Source: Lachnospiraceae bacterium (lineage in GTDB: Bacteria; Bacillota; Clostridia; Lachnospirales; Lachnospiraceae). From it: a stretch of 64,000 nucleotides of DNA. The first letter of the stretch is position 1. Each line of letters opens with the position of its first letter. The stretch spans positions 1 through 64,000 of the forward strand of contig JAJQFS010000086.1 in NCBI GenBank assembly GCA_021200995.1, read 5' to 3'. Of this stretch, positions 1 through 7,438 are shown piece by piece. Made by a program: the position numbers and the translations under genes. The notes below the pieces were generated by a model that saw only the letters and a program-made list of their open reading frames with translations, made no database searches and had not been told where the DNA came from.

Positions 1-1
1 T

Positions 2-268
2 TTTATGGAGAAACATGATTTGGGTCGGGGTGAACAGGTTTATTTTGATTCAAGTTACGATATGGCGCAATCATGGCAGCGGCTTATTGATGGGAGAAAC
101 ATTCAGGAACATGACATAACTTTGATAAAGCATGAAATAATGGAAAGCGAATATGTTAAAAATGGGATGTCCCAGGATGAAGCCCATAAATTGACATCCA
201 AGAAATATAATTATGCAAAGGAGGCTGACGAATACAATGATAAAATTAGAGCACATAAAAAGAAATGA
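2..268 (+). CDS. Phage minor head protein, C-terminal end (partial at left edge)
   Basis: The frame is open to the left edge and ends at a TAA at 266-268, so this is probably the C-terminal part of a longer gene; the ATG at 5 may be internal. The visible part is charged and helical, with the pattern IKHE, then E, then GMSQDEAH, then KYNY. Inference: this resembles the toxin- or nuclease-like C-terminal domains fused to SPP1 gp7-type minor head proteins in many Firmicute phages, which fits its place just before the scaffold and capsid genes. A free-standing 87-residue protein cannot be excluded because no ribosome binding site is visible in the four bases before the ATG. Confidence 0.5.
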   Translation, partial: FMEKHDLGRGEQVYFDSSYDMAQSWQRLIDGRNIQEHDITLIKHEIMESEYVKNGMSQDEAHKLTSKKYNYAKEADEYNDKIRAHKKK

Positions 269-476
269 AAATACAGTTACTTGTGATGCTTATGTTGAAG
301 ATTGTAAAACGGCAATGCCTTTAGCTCTGGATGTGTCAAAGAAGGAATTTGAAAAATATGACTTCCCGGCTGGATACGAATGGTGCAGATCACACATAGC
401 TCATGCAAAGAGGCGGCTGTTGAAAATGATTGAGACGGATAATTTTGAAAAAGAGTGTTTGATAATGTGGTATTGA
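237..476 (+). CDS. Small phage protein of unknown function
   Basis: A 79-residue protein that overlaps the end of the preceding gene. The start at 237 lies 12 bases after an AAAGGAGG box (217-224); an in-frame ATG at 213 is upstream of that box and so is less likely. It is a charged soluble protein with three cysteines and no membrane segment, with a motif YDFPAGYEWCRSHIAHAKR near the middle. I do not recognise a family. Position between the minor head protein and the scaffold suggests an accessory head-region gene. A hairpin terminator follows directly. Confidence 0.6.
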   Translation: MIKLEHIKRNENTVTCDAYVEDCKTAMPLALDVSKKEFEKYDFPAGYEWCRSHIAHAKRRLLKMIETDNFEKECLIMWY

Positions 477-485
477 TTTTACAAG

Positions 486-514
486 AGCGCCCCTGAGAAA
501 TCAGAGGCGCTTTT
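486..514 (+). terminator. Rho-independent terminator with GAAA loop
   Basis: A stem of about ten pairs (486-496 with 501-511, one C-A mismatch) closes a GAAA tetraloop and runs into TTTT. It lies just after the stop at 476 and would end the upstream phage message or trim it. Confidence 0.6.
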
Positions 515-529
515 AAGTAGAGAGGTAAA

Positions 530-679
530 ATGATAGAACTATACTTTGGTATTAAATTAGCTGTTTGTGTGATTAGCATGGTCGCAACAGCAGTTTACAT
601 TATCTACTTATGTTTTGAACGAAAAGGAGATCATAAAAATGCCAAACATAACAAGAAAAACATTACTGAGAAGCGTTGA
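530..679 (+). CDS. 49-residue single-span membrane protein
   Basis: Starts at ATG 530 behind an AGAGAGG box with good spacing. The first ~28 residues form one hydrophobic segment (LAVCVISMVATAVYIIYLC), followed by a very basic tail rich in Lys and Asn. Its 3' third overlaps the start of the next gene in a different frame, so the two may be translationally coupled. No family is recognised. A short basic-tailed membrane peptide in a head-gene region could be a phage accessory or superinfection factor, but nothing in the sequence proves this. Confidence 0.45.
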   Translation: MIELYFGIKLAVCVISMVATAVYIIYLCFERKGDHKNAKHNKKNITEKR

Positions 680-1037
680 ATTTGAGCGGGGAGAACTGTA
701 CAGCCGAATGAATGGCCGGCGGTGCCTTTTCGCCAGATGTACCCCAAGACTGGAGATATATGAGCATGAGACGACTGTGCCAATATTGGGAGAAGGAAGA
801 AAAATTAAAAAGGTGAGCTATTCACTTGTTATCTGCCAGGATTTAGACCTCACACGGCCTACAAGGGAAGATGATTTTTCAACTGTAACAGTATATGATT
901 TATCTGCACAGATACTGAAAGAAGATGGCGTATATCAGGTGATTACATTTGATAATATTATTCCGAGTGAAATTCATCTGGATGGTGACTGGATATTTGA
1001 AACACAGTTGCCGGAGGAACTGAAAAAAATCATATAA
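639..1037 (+). CDS. Phage protein of unknown function (132 aa)
   Basis: The start is placed at ATG 639 because AAAAGGAGA sits 8 bases upstream; the in-frame ATG at 615 lacks such a site. The product is 132 residues, soluble, beta-rich in appearance (alternating hydrophobic and charged residues) with a C-terminal segment ending ELKKII. I recognise no domain. A UUCG terminator directly follows, so this small group of accessory genes (237-1037) is separated from the scaffold/capsid message. Confidence 0.6.
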   Translation: MPNITRKTLLRSVEFERGELYSRMNGRRCLFARCTPRLEIYEHETTVPILGEGRKIKKVSYSLVICQDLDLTRPTREDDFSTVTVYDLSAQILKEDGVYQVITFDNIIPSEIHLDGDWIFETQLPEELKKII

Positions 1038-1046
1038 TCGTAAGAT

Positions 1047-1067
1047 AGCACCTTCGGGTGCTTTTTT
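1047..1067 (+). terminator. Rho-independent terminator with UUCG loop
   Basis: AGCACC (1047-1052) pairs with GGTGCT (1057-1062) around a TTCG tetraloop, followed by a six-T tract. It ends transcription after the gene that stops at 1037. Confidence 0.8.
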
Positions 1068-1162
1068 AATTGCCGGGTGTGGCAAGGCGTAAAACCGACA
1101 CAACCAGCTGATCATATGGGAGTTACCCCGTAAAAAACGTATTTGAAAGGATGGAGAAGGTT

Positions 1163-1789
1163 ATGAAAAGAAAAGAATTGGAAGAGATGGGTCTTACTAA
1201 AGAGCAGGTTGACAAGATCATGAAGGACAATGGCGAAGACATTGAAAATGCAAAGTCCTCCCTGCAGACGGAGATCAACAGTTTGCAGACACAGGTGTCT
1301 GAGCGTGATACGCAGCTGGAAAGCCTGAAAAAATCAGCAGGCGACAATGAGGCATTGACCAAGCAGATCGCGGAACTGCAGGCGGCTAACACCAAAGCTG
1401 CAGAGGCCCATGAAGCGGAAATGAATCAGCTGAAGCTGGACGTTGCGGTGGAAAAAGCACTGACAGGTGCGAACGCCAAAAATGTGAAGGCAGTCAAGGC
1501 ACTGCTGGATCTGGATGACGCGAAGTTCGACAAGGATGGAAATATCAAAGGGCTGCAGGATCAGATTGAAAAACTGTCCGCGGCTGAGGATACGAAATTT
1601 CTGTTTGACGCGAAAGAACCGCCAAAGACCCAGTTCAAGGGATTCCAACCCGGAACTTCCACCACCGTACCCGATTCCAAACAGGCAGGGTATGAGACAA
1701 GACTTGCGGAAGCCCGCAAGAATAACAATCAGCTGGAGGCCATTCAAATTAAGCAGGAAGCTGCAGCCGATGGTGTGATACTGATGTAA
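1163..1789 (+). CDS. Phage scaffold protein (GP20 family)
   Basis: This 208-residue protein acts as the internal scaffold for capsid assembly. It begins MKRKELEEMGLTKEQVDKIM, the standard opening of Phage_GP20 scaffolds, then has a long coiled coil (about residues 20-90, heptads with QTEINSLQTQVSERDTQL), a mixed region and a Pro/Thr-containing C-terminal third. It lies directly upstream of the major capsid gene, as usual. An in-frame ATG at 1151 also exists; the box GAGAAGG is closer to 1163 and family alignment favours 1163, but the choice is uncertain. Confidence 0.85.
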   Translation: MKRKELEEMGLTKEQVDKIMKDNGEDIENAKSSLQTEINSLQTQVSERDTQLESLKKSAGDNEALTKQIAELQAANTKAAEAHEAEMNQLKLDVAVEKALTGANAKNVKAVKALLDLDDAKFDKDGNIKGLQDQIEKLSAAEDTKFLFDAKEPPKTQFKGFQPGTSTTVPDSKQAGYETRLAEARKNNNQLEAIQIKQEAAADGVILM

Positions 1790-1819
1790 AAAAGAGAAAG
1801 GTTAAAAAGGTGAATTTTT

Positions 1820-2785
1820 ATGGCACAGGTAGAAGGTATTGGAACTACTTGGAATTTACCCAACTATGCGGGTGAATTATTTACGGCGGATCCGACTCAG
1901 ACGCCACTGTTATCTATGATCGGCGGTCTGACCGGCGGGCGCCAGACTGACAATTTTGAATTTCCGACTGCGGTTCTGTATGATTTTCCGGATGCAGCAC
2001 AGCCGGAGATTTCTGAGAGCGCATCTGCAACGGCGCCGGCGGCAAGCCACATTGCGAGAGAGCAGGAAAAGAACGTGGTTCAGATCCACCAGGAGGTGAT
2101 CGATCTGACCTATGCGAAGCAGTCCAATTCCGGCAGAATGTCCGGTATCAACACGGCCGGTCAGCAGGCAAACCCGGCAGATGAAAAGTCCTGGCAGATT
2201 CAGCAGAAGCTGATTAAGATCGCCCGTGATGTGGAGTATTCTTTCATCCAGGGTACCTATCAGATTTCCACTGGCGCAGATGTGGCGAATAAGACCCGTG
2301 GCATGCTGGAGCTCTGCACTTCCGACAGCGGCACGTCCATTGCGGCAGCGAGCGCGGCCCTGACCAAAGACATGTTAGACCAGTTGTTCCGTGAAATGGC
2401 GGACAATGGTGCATATTTCGGCAATATGGTCCTGTTCTGCGGAGCGTATCAGAAACAGCTGATTACTAAGCTTTATGCGGAGCAGTTCAACGCCCAGATG
2501 CAGACCACTCAGAATGTGGGCGGCATGAATATCACCCAGATTGAGACCGACTTCTTCAAAATGGGAGTTGTCTGGGACAGGCTTATGCCGAATGATTCCA
2601 TTCTGATTGCGGATGTGGCTCATATTGCTCCGGTATTCCAGGCAGTGCCCGGCAAGGGCGTATTGTTCCAGGAAGACCTTGCGAAGACCGGCGCATCTGA
2701 CAAGATTCAGATTTATGGTCAGATCGGCCTGGCACATGGTCCTGCATTCCTGCACGGCGCGATCACTGGCCTTGCGACTGCATAA
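1820..2785 (+). CDS. Phage major capsid protein (SU10/DUF5309-type)
   Basis: A 321-residue major head protein that forms the icosahedral shell. It has the family hallmarks: an N-terminal segment with LFTADPTQTPLLSMIGG, a central helix-rich region with EVIDLTYAKQSNSG and KIARDVEYSFIQG, and a C-terminal segment with a metal-binding-like GVVWDRLMPNDSILIADVAHIAPVF split over two lines of the fold. Start at ATG 1820 follows AAAGGTTAAAAAGGTG. It directly follows the scaffold gene. Length and order match contractile-tailed Clostridial phages. Confidence 0.88.
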   Translation: MAQVEGIGTTWNLPNYAGELFTADPTQTPLLSMIGGLTGGRQTDNFEFPTAVLYDFPDAAQPEISESASATAPAASHIAREQEKNVVQIHQEVIDLTYAKQSNSGRMSGINTAGQQANPADEKSWQIQQKLIKIARDVEYSFIQGTYQISTGADVANKTRGMLELCTSDSGTSIAAASAALTKDMLDQLFREMADNGAYFGNMVLFCGAYQKQLITKLYAEQFNAQMQTTQNVGGMNITQIETDFFKMGVVWDRLMPNDSILIADVAHIAPVFQAVPGKGVLFQEDLAKTGASDKIQIYGQIGLAHGPAFLHGAITGLATA

Positions 2786-2804
2786 GAAAGGATGGTGACA
2801 GAGA

Positions 2805-2996
2805 ATGTATACGATTAAAAAGAAAGAGAAAACCCCCAACATGGTCTGGGATGCTGAAAAAGGAAAGCCGCTGTGTAAGTTCGTGAAAGGCGTTATCAGC
2901 ACGAACGACGAAGAACTTATGAAAAAGCTGAAAGCGATGGGGCATACCGTTACCGGAAAGGCAGATACAGCCGCAAGTGCCAAAAGCGCGAAGTAG
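2805..2996 (+). CDS. Small phage head-region protein (63 aa)
   Basis: A 63-residue basic protein behind the box AAGGATGGTGACAG. It opens MYTIKKKEK, has a central segment with GKPLCKFVKGVISTNDEELMKKLKAMGH that looks like a short folded unit, and ends in an Ala/Ser/Lys tail. Small proteins of this type sit between capsid and connector genes in many Firmicute phages; the role is not known. It is 3 bases from the next gene region and clearly part of the same message. Confidence 0.6.
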   Translation: MYTIKKKEKTPNMVWDAEKGKPLCKFVKGVISTNDEELMKKLKAMGHTVTGKADTAASAKSAK

Positions 2997-3008
2997 CAGG
3001 TGACCAGT

Positions 3009-3401
3009 ATGTTAGAGGCGGTCAAGGGGCTTCTTTCAACGCTTGGATATGAGGTCCAGGGCGATGATGAGATGCTCCTTAATTTTTGCATCAGCAAGGT
3101 GACCAGCACCATAAAAAATGACATTAATTGGCAGGAAATCCCGGAGGGATTGAGGCCGATTGCTGTTAATATGGTGCTGGGGGAGTTCCTCATGGCAAAG
3201 AAGACATTCATGCCGGACAGCCTGTCCATGCTTGATCTGGGTGTGGGTATCAAGCAGCTGCAGGAAGGCGACAAAAATACAACCTTTGCCACGGGGGAAA
3301 GTACACAGACGGATGAGCAGCGTCTGAATGCATTCATTTCCCATCTGCTGACAGACGGTCGGGATGAATTCGGTTCGTACAGACGACTGAGGTGGAACTG
3401 A
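3009..3401 (+). CDS. Phage head-tail connector protein
   Basis: A 130-residue, mostly helical protein placed first in the neck-gene block. The start is set at ATG 3009, with CAGGTGA upstream; a GTG at 3000 is in frame but has no spacing for a ribosome binding site. Features include ISKVTSTIKNDINW and the short helix RPIAVNMVLGEFLM, typical of gp15/gp6-type DNA-packaging connectors. It overlaps the next gene by one base. Family assignment rests on order, size and helix pattern. Confidence 0.7.
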   Translation: MLEAVKGLLSTLGYEVQGDDEMLLNFCISKVTSTIKNDINWQEIPEGLRPIAVNMVLGEFLMAKKTFMPDSLSMLDLGVGIKQLQEGDKNTTFATGESTQTDEQRLNAFISHLLTDGRDEFGSYRRLRWN

Positions 3402-3784
3402 TGGGCGCCCTGGAAGCCGCCAGAAAGGCGGCGAGGGCGGCACATGAAGCATTATATTACAGTGGATTGTGTACAGTGACAGAATACCAGGACGTTACGG
3501 ATGACTCCACGAAGATCACCAGGCAGCAGGAAGTGGAAACCCTGACAGAGCAGCCGTGCAACTTGTCATTTGAAAAGCTGGATACAGTGGATCAGACAGA
3601 CACGGCGACAGCATTGACTCAGGGTCTGAAGCTTTTTATTGCTCCGGAGGTTACAATTAAGGCTGGTTCGAAACTCACAGTCACCCAGAACGGCGTGACA
3701 GGCTTTTATGCCATGAGCGGAGAGCCGGCGGTGTATGCTGATCATCAGGAGATCATGTTGAAACTGTTTGAAGGGTGGGCATAA
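3401..3784 (+). CDS. Phage head-closure (stopper-type) protein
   Basis: A 127-residue protein starting inside the stop of the previous gene (TGATG at 3400). The N-terminal 20 residues are Ala-rich and helical; the remainder is beta-rich, with the run VTIKAGSKLTVTQNG as a likely strand-turn unit. Second in the neck block and of the right size for a head-closure protein that joins the connector to the tail. It overlaps the next gene by one base, so all neck genes appear translationally coupled. Confidence 0.65.
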   Translation: MGALEAARKAARAAHEALYYSGLCTVTEYQDVTDDSTKITRQQEVETLTEQPCNLSFEKLDTVDQTDTATALTQGLKLFIAPEVTIKAGSKLTVTQNGVTGFYAMSGEPAVYADHQEIMLKLFEGWA

Positions 3785-4257
3785 TGGCAAGGATGGGCAG
3801 TTTTTCATCGGACTTAAAAAAGCTGCAGAAACAGCTGGAAAAGGCTGCGCAGGAAGGCGATGCTTTTGTGAAATCCTGTGCGAAGGAACTGGCCGCCCGC
3901 CTGTTGAGAAAGGTGAAAAAAAGGACGCCTGTCGGGGAATACGACAAACCTGTTTCGTTTAAAACCAAAGACGGGAAAGAAGTGTCTTTTACACCTAAAA
4001 CAGGAAAGAAGGGCGGCACCCTCCGCCGCGGTTGGACCGTTGGGGAAATCCAGAAGGAAGGCGATACCTATATGGTGGAAGTTATCAATCCGACTGAGTA
4101 TGCTTCCTATGTTGAATTTGGACACAGGACAGCCAACCATAAAGGATGGGTAAAAGGCCAGTTTATGATGACCATTTCCGAACAGGAATTGCAGTCTATC
4201 GCCCCGCAGGTGCTGGAAGCCAAAGTCACGAAGTTTTTAAGGGAGTGCATGAAATGA
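3784..4257 (+). CDS. HK97 gp10-like neck/tail-completion protein
   Basis: A 157-residue protein with the HK97-gp10 pattern: an N-terminal helix (DLKKLQKQLEKAAQEGD), then VKKRTPVGEYDKP, a strand region, RRGWTVGEI, and the signature YASYVEFGHR near residues 115-125. Proteins of this family help complete the head-tail junction. The start ATG 3784 overlaps the preceding TAA. It overlaps the next gene by 4 bases. Confidence 0.8.
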   Translation: MARMGSFSSDLKKLQKQLEKAAQEGDAFVKSCAKELAARLLRKVKKRTPVGEYDKPVSFKTKDGKEVSFTPKTGKKGGTLRRGWTVGEIQKEGDTYMVEVINPTEYASYVEFGHRTANHKGWVKGQFMMTISEQELQSIAPQVLEAKVTKFLRECMK

Positions 4258-4691
4258 TCAATTCCATTATTGAGGGTATCAGCGCCGCCTTGAATACGGA
4301 GTTTGGCGACGATTACAAAGTATATGTTGAGAAAAAGGAGCAGGGACTTGAAGAACCCTGTTTTTTTATTCTCAGCATTAATCCAACGCATAAACTCTTC
4401 CTGGGCACGAAGGACGGACGGAAGCGGTATTTCAAAGAAAACTCCTTCTGCATTCATTATTTTCCGGCAGATGAGTTGAATCCGCGCACAGAAATCCATT
4501 CGGTATGTGAGCAGTTGGAAGACTGCCTGGAATGGATCACGGCGGACGGTGACCCGATACGAGGAACACAGATGCATTATGAAATAGAAGACGATGTGCT
4601 TTTATTTTTTATCAACTATGACCTGTTCACGTATAAAGCGCAGGAAGAGACCGCAATGGAAGAATTTGAACTGTCTCAGAACGTAGAGTAG
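4254..4691 (+). CDS. Phage tail terminator-like protein (DUF6838-type)
   Basis: A 145-residue protein beginning MINSIIEGISAALNTEFG, with YVEKKEQGLEEPCFFI near residue 30 and RYFKENSFCIHYFP near residue 65. These are the features of the DUF6838 family, found between gp10-like and sheath genes in Clostridial contractile phages and thought to be the tail terminator. ATG 4254 overlaps the previous stop (ATGA). Nothing unusual is seen in the sequence. Confidence 0.75.
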   Translation: MINSIIEGISAALNTEFGDDYKVYVEKKEQGLEEPCFFILSINPTHKLFLGTKDGRKRYFKENSFCIHYFPADELNPRTEIHSVCEQLEDCLEWITADGDPIRGTQMHYEIEDDVLLFFINYDLFTYKAQEETAMEEFELSQNVE

Positions 4692-4703
4692 AAAGGTATA
4701 AAA

Positions 4704-4904
4704 ATGGCAAGAAAAAAAGCAGAATCCACCGAACAGGTGGCAGAGCAGTCTACACGCACATTTACAAAGAGCCAGTTGACAGGTTCTAAAAGATTTGCCA
4801 ACCGGAAAGATCTTTTAAATGCGCTGCTGAAAAATGATCAGCTTTATACAGTTTCCGAGGTGGAGCAGATCATAGAAAATTTTTTGAAAGGTAAGGTGAA
4901 GTAA
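4704..4904 (+). CDS. Small phage protein before the tail sheath (66 aa)
   Basis: A 66-residue protein with a basic, disordered N-terminus (MARKKAESTEQVAEQ) and a helical C-terminal half containing LTGSKRFANRKDLLNALL. It stops 1 base before the sheath start. Short proteins with this layout are common directly upstream of sheath genes in Firmicute myophages. Function unknown. Confidence 0.65.
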   Translation: MARKKAESTEQVAEQSTRTFTKSQLTGSKRFANRKDLLNALLKNDQLYTVSEVEQIIENFLKGKVK

Positions 4905-4905
4905 T

Positions 4906-6219
4906 ATGGCTTATGGTGGTGGAACTTTTATTTCACAAAATAAGGTGCTTCCTGGAGCATACATCAATTTTGTGTCCACGGCATCCGCATCAGTTGCGCT
5001 TTCAGATCGAGGCGTCGTAGCTATGCCTCTGGAACTGAATTGGGGACCGGATGGAGAAATCTTTGAGGTCACCCAGGAAGAGTTCCAGAAAAACAGCTTA
5101 AAGATTTTCGGATATTCATACGCCGCAGATGAGATGAAGGGCCTGCGCGACTTGTTCTTGAACTGCAAAACGCTGTATGCATATAAACTGACTTCCGGCG
5201 GCACAAAGGCGGACAATATTTATGCGACTGCGCTTTATGCCGGCACAAGAGGAAATGACCTGACGATTGTTATTCAGTCCAACGCGGACGATGAAGCCAA
5301 GTATGATGTCATTACATACCTGGGCGCGTCGAAGGTGGATGAGCAGACGGCATCCAGCGTGGAAGAGCTGACAGACAATGATTATGTGACTTTCAACGAG
5401 TCCATGACATTGACATTGACTGCCGGAACGCCGCTGGAGAATGGCGAAGACGCGAGTGTGGACGGCGATGCATATCAGACGTTTCTGGATAAGATTGAGT
5501 CGTACACGGATATGAATATCGTGGCGACTACAACTACAGACGATACCGTTAAAGCCCTGTTTGCAACCTGGACTGAGCGTATGCGGGATGAGATCGGCGT
5601 TAAATTCCAGACAGTAGTCTATGATTATGCTTCAGCTGATTATCTGGGTGTGATCAGTGTTAAGAACCCGATAACGGATGATGGATGGAGTGAGTCCAGC
5701 CTTGTGTACTGGGTGGCCGGCCTGGAAGCAGGCTGCGCAGTCAACAAATCCTGCCAGAATACAAAGTATGACGGCGAGTTCGGCGTCAGCGCGGATTACA
5801 CGCAGACAGAGTTAAAGACAGCACTCTCAGCCGGTGAATTTGTATTGCATCGTGTTGGCTCTGATATCCGGGTGCTGGATGATATCAACACGCTGGTCAC
5901 ACTGACAGATGAATGCGGCGAAATCTTCCAGAGCAACCAGACCATCAGAGTGATTGATCAGATTGCGGTTGATATAGCCAATATCTTTGTCACGAAGTAC
6001 CTGGGGTTTGTACCGAACGACGCTGCGGGCAGGATTTCATTCTGGAATGATATTGTAAAAATCCATAATGAGCTGCTCGACCTGCGTGCGATCGAGGACT
6101 TTGACGAAGAGGATGTAACAGTGACTCAGGGAGAAGCCAAAAATGCAGTTGTAGTGACAGACGCGATCACAATTGTGAATGCAATGTCAAAACTGTATAT
6201 GACGGTATCTGTGAACTGA
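4906..6219 (+). CDS. Phage tail sheath protein (XkdK-like)
   Basis: A 437-residue sheath subunit, the contractile outer layer of the tail. It shows the family order: N-terminal strand with PGAYINFVSTASAS, the segment ALSDRGVVAMPLELNWGP, DLTIVIQSN in the protease-resistant inserted domain, and the conserved C-terminal part RVLDDINTLVT and SNQTIRVIDQIAVDIANIF that packs on the tube. Start ATG 4906 has AAAGGTAAGGTGA upstream. Its presence proves a contractile (myovirus-type) tail. Confidence 0.93.
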   Translation: MAYGGGTFISQNKVLPGAYINFVSTASASVALSDRGVVAMPLELNWGPDGEIFEVTQEEFQKNSLKIFGYSYAADEMKGLRDLFLNCKTLYAYKLTSGGTKADNIYATALYAGTRGNDLTIVIQSNADDEAKYDVITYLGASKVDEQTASSVEELTDNDYVTFNESMTLTLTAGTPLENGEDASVDGDAYQTFLDKIESYTDMNIVATTTTDDTVKALFATWTERMRDEIGVKFQTVVYDYASADYLGVISVKNPITDDGWSESSLVYWVAGLEAGCAVNKSCQNTKYDGEFGVSADYTQTELKTALSAGEFVLHRVGSDIRVLDDINTLVTLTDECGEIFQSNQTIRVIDQIAVDIANIFVTKYLGFVPNDAAGRISFWNDIVKIHNELLDLRAIEDFDEEDVTVTQGEAKNAVVVTDAITIVNAMSKLYMTVSVN

Positions 6220-6236
6220 CAGGGAGGTGAATAAAA

Positions 6237-6719
6237 ATGAGTGATAATGTAGTAATGAAATCAAAGGATACTCTCGGCGCGTCCCTGGCGGAGTGCTTCG
6301 TGACGATTGGCACACGCAGATATAATTTCATGCAGGCAATTAACCTGGAAGCAACCTTTGAGAAGAAAAAGACCGAGGTCCCGATCCTGGGCAAAACAGG
6401 AAGGGGCAATAAGGCAACCGGATGGAGCGGCACCGGATCTGCGACATTCCATTATAATACCAGCGTATTTCGTCAGATGCTGCTGGATTATAAAAATACT
6501 GGCGAGGATACTTATTTTGAAATTCAGATTACGAACGAGGATCCGACTTCCAGTGTGGGGCGCCAGACAATTATCCTGTCCGACTGTAATGTTGACGGCG
6601 GGGTGCTGGCAAAGTTTGACGCCGATGGAGACTACCTGGATGAAGATATGAACTTCACATTTGATGACTTCTCCATGCCTGAAAGCTTCACTCTGCTGGA
6701 TGGTTTCCTGACGAATTAA
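6237..6719 (+). CDS. Phage tail tube protein (XkdM-like)
   Basis: A 160-residue tube subunit that lies directly after the sheath gene. It carries the family signature VPILGKTGRGNKATGWSGTG followed by FHYNTSVFRQML, then a long beta segment and a C-terminal DFSMPESFTLLDGF. The start follows AGGGAGGTG. It would polymerise into the inner tail tube on the baseplate hub. Confidence 0.92.
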   Translation: MSDNVVMKSKDTLGASLAECFVTIGTRRYNFMQAINLEATFEKKKTEVPILGKTGRGNKATGWSGTGSATFHYNTSVFRQMLLDYKNTGEDTYFEIQITNEDPTSSVGRQTIILSDCNVDGGVLAKFDADGDYLDEDMNFTFDDFSMPESFTLLDGFLTN

Positions 6720-6726
6720 AGAGCAA

Positions 6727-6767
6727 CCCCTTGTGTGAGCGCCGATTTTGCCCGCACGAGGGGCTTT
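6727..6767 (+). terminator. Hairpin between tube and chaperone genes
   Basis: CCCCTTGTG (6727-6735) pairs with CACGAGGGG (6755-6763), one G-T pair, followed by CTTT. The short T run suggests partial termination or a processing hairpin that lowers chaperone expression relative to sheath and tube. Confidence 0.45.
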
Positions 6768-6805
6768 CAACACTTGTTTGAACAACTGAAAGGAAGAATT
6801 GAAAA

Positions 6806-7237
6806 ATGTCTAATTTTGCCAAATTTATGCGAGCCAACAAGATCGAGAAGAAAAATGAGATGTATCCTGCCACAAAGTCATTGTGTGATGAGGACGGGAA
6901 GCCGCTGGAATGGGAATTTAAGCATATCACATCACAAGAAAACGAATTGATCAGAGAGGCATGCACGAAAGAAGTGCCGATTACCGGCAAGCCGAACATG
7001 TACAGGTCCAAGACGAATACGGGCAATTATCTGAAAAAGATGATCGTCGCCTCAGTCGTATGTCCGGATCTGTATGATTCTGAGCTGCAGGATTCCTATG
7101 GCGTCAAGACTCCGGAAGATCTGCTCATGGCAATGGTAGATGATCCGGGCGAGTACAATGATTTGGCGGCGTATGTGCAAAAGCTCCAGGGATTTGACGT
7201 TTCGTTTGATGAGAAGATAGACGAAGCAAAAAACTGA
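6806..7237 (+). CDS. Tail assembly chaperone, short form (XkdN-like)
   Basis: A 143-residue chaperone that coats the tape measure during tail assembly. It starts MSNFAKFMRANKI, contains ELIREACTKEVPITGK and MIVASVVCPDLYDSELQ, and ends EAKN at a TGA (7235-7237). The last sense codons form the slippery heptamer A AAA AAC (7228-7234) placed exactly in the reading frame needed for -1 slippage, so a share of ribosomes should make a longer form. This short/long pair is the rule for tail chaperone genes just before a tape measure. Confidence 0.88.
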   Translation: MSNFAKFMRANKIEKKNEMYPATKSLCDEDGKPLEWEFKHITSQENELIREACTKEVPITGKPNMYRSKTNTGNYLKKMIVASVVCPDLYDSELQDSYGVKTPEDLLMAMVDDPGEYNDLAAYVQKLQGFDVSFDEKIDEAKN

Positions 7238-7437
7238 TCAATGGAGGGGATTGGGAAGCGAATTACGCCTACTATGCTCTCCATAAATTTCACATGCGTC
7301 CATCTGATTTTCTGGAAATGGATATACAAGAGAAAGCGTTCATAGTTGCTGCTATCCAGATCAAAGGAGAAAAGGACGCGAAGGATAAGAAAAAAGCCGA
7401 AAGTAAATCAAAGGGCAAGTCAAGAAAGAAGCGATAA
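7228..7437 (+). CDS. Tail assembly chaperone, frameshifted extension
   Basis: After -1 slippage at AAAAAAC, reading continues from CTG at 7234 for 67 codons to a TAA at 7435-7437, giving a ~210-residue fusion. The extension begins LINGGDWEANYAYYALHKFH, then MRPSDFLEM and EKAFIVAAI, and ends in a Lys-rich tail. It has no start codon or ribosome binding site of its own at its head, which supports frameshifting over separate translation. It ends 1 base before the tape measure ATG. Confidence 0.85.
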   Translation, partial: KKLINGGDWEANYAYYALHKFHMRPSDFLEMDIQEKAFIVAAIQIKGEKDAKDKKKAESKSKGKSRKKR

Positions 7438-7438
7438 T

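Noticed and set aside
7346-7438. An upstream start for the tape measure protein at 7346
   Set aside because: The extra N-terminus is Arg/Lys-rich and overlaps the frameshifted chaperone extension; ATG 7439 directly follows that extension and matches tape measure openings.
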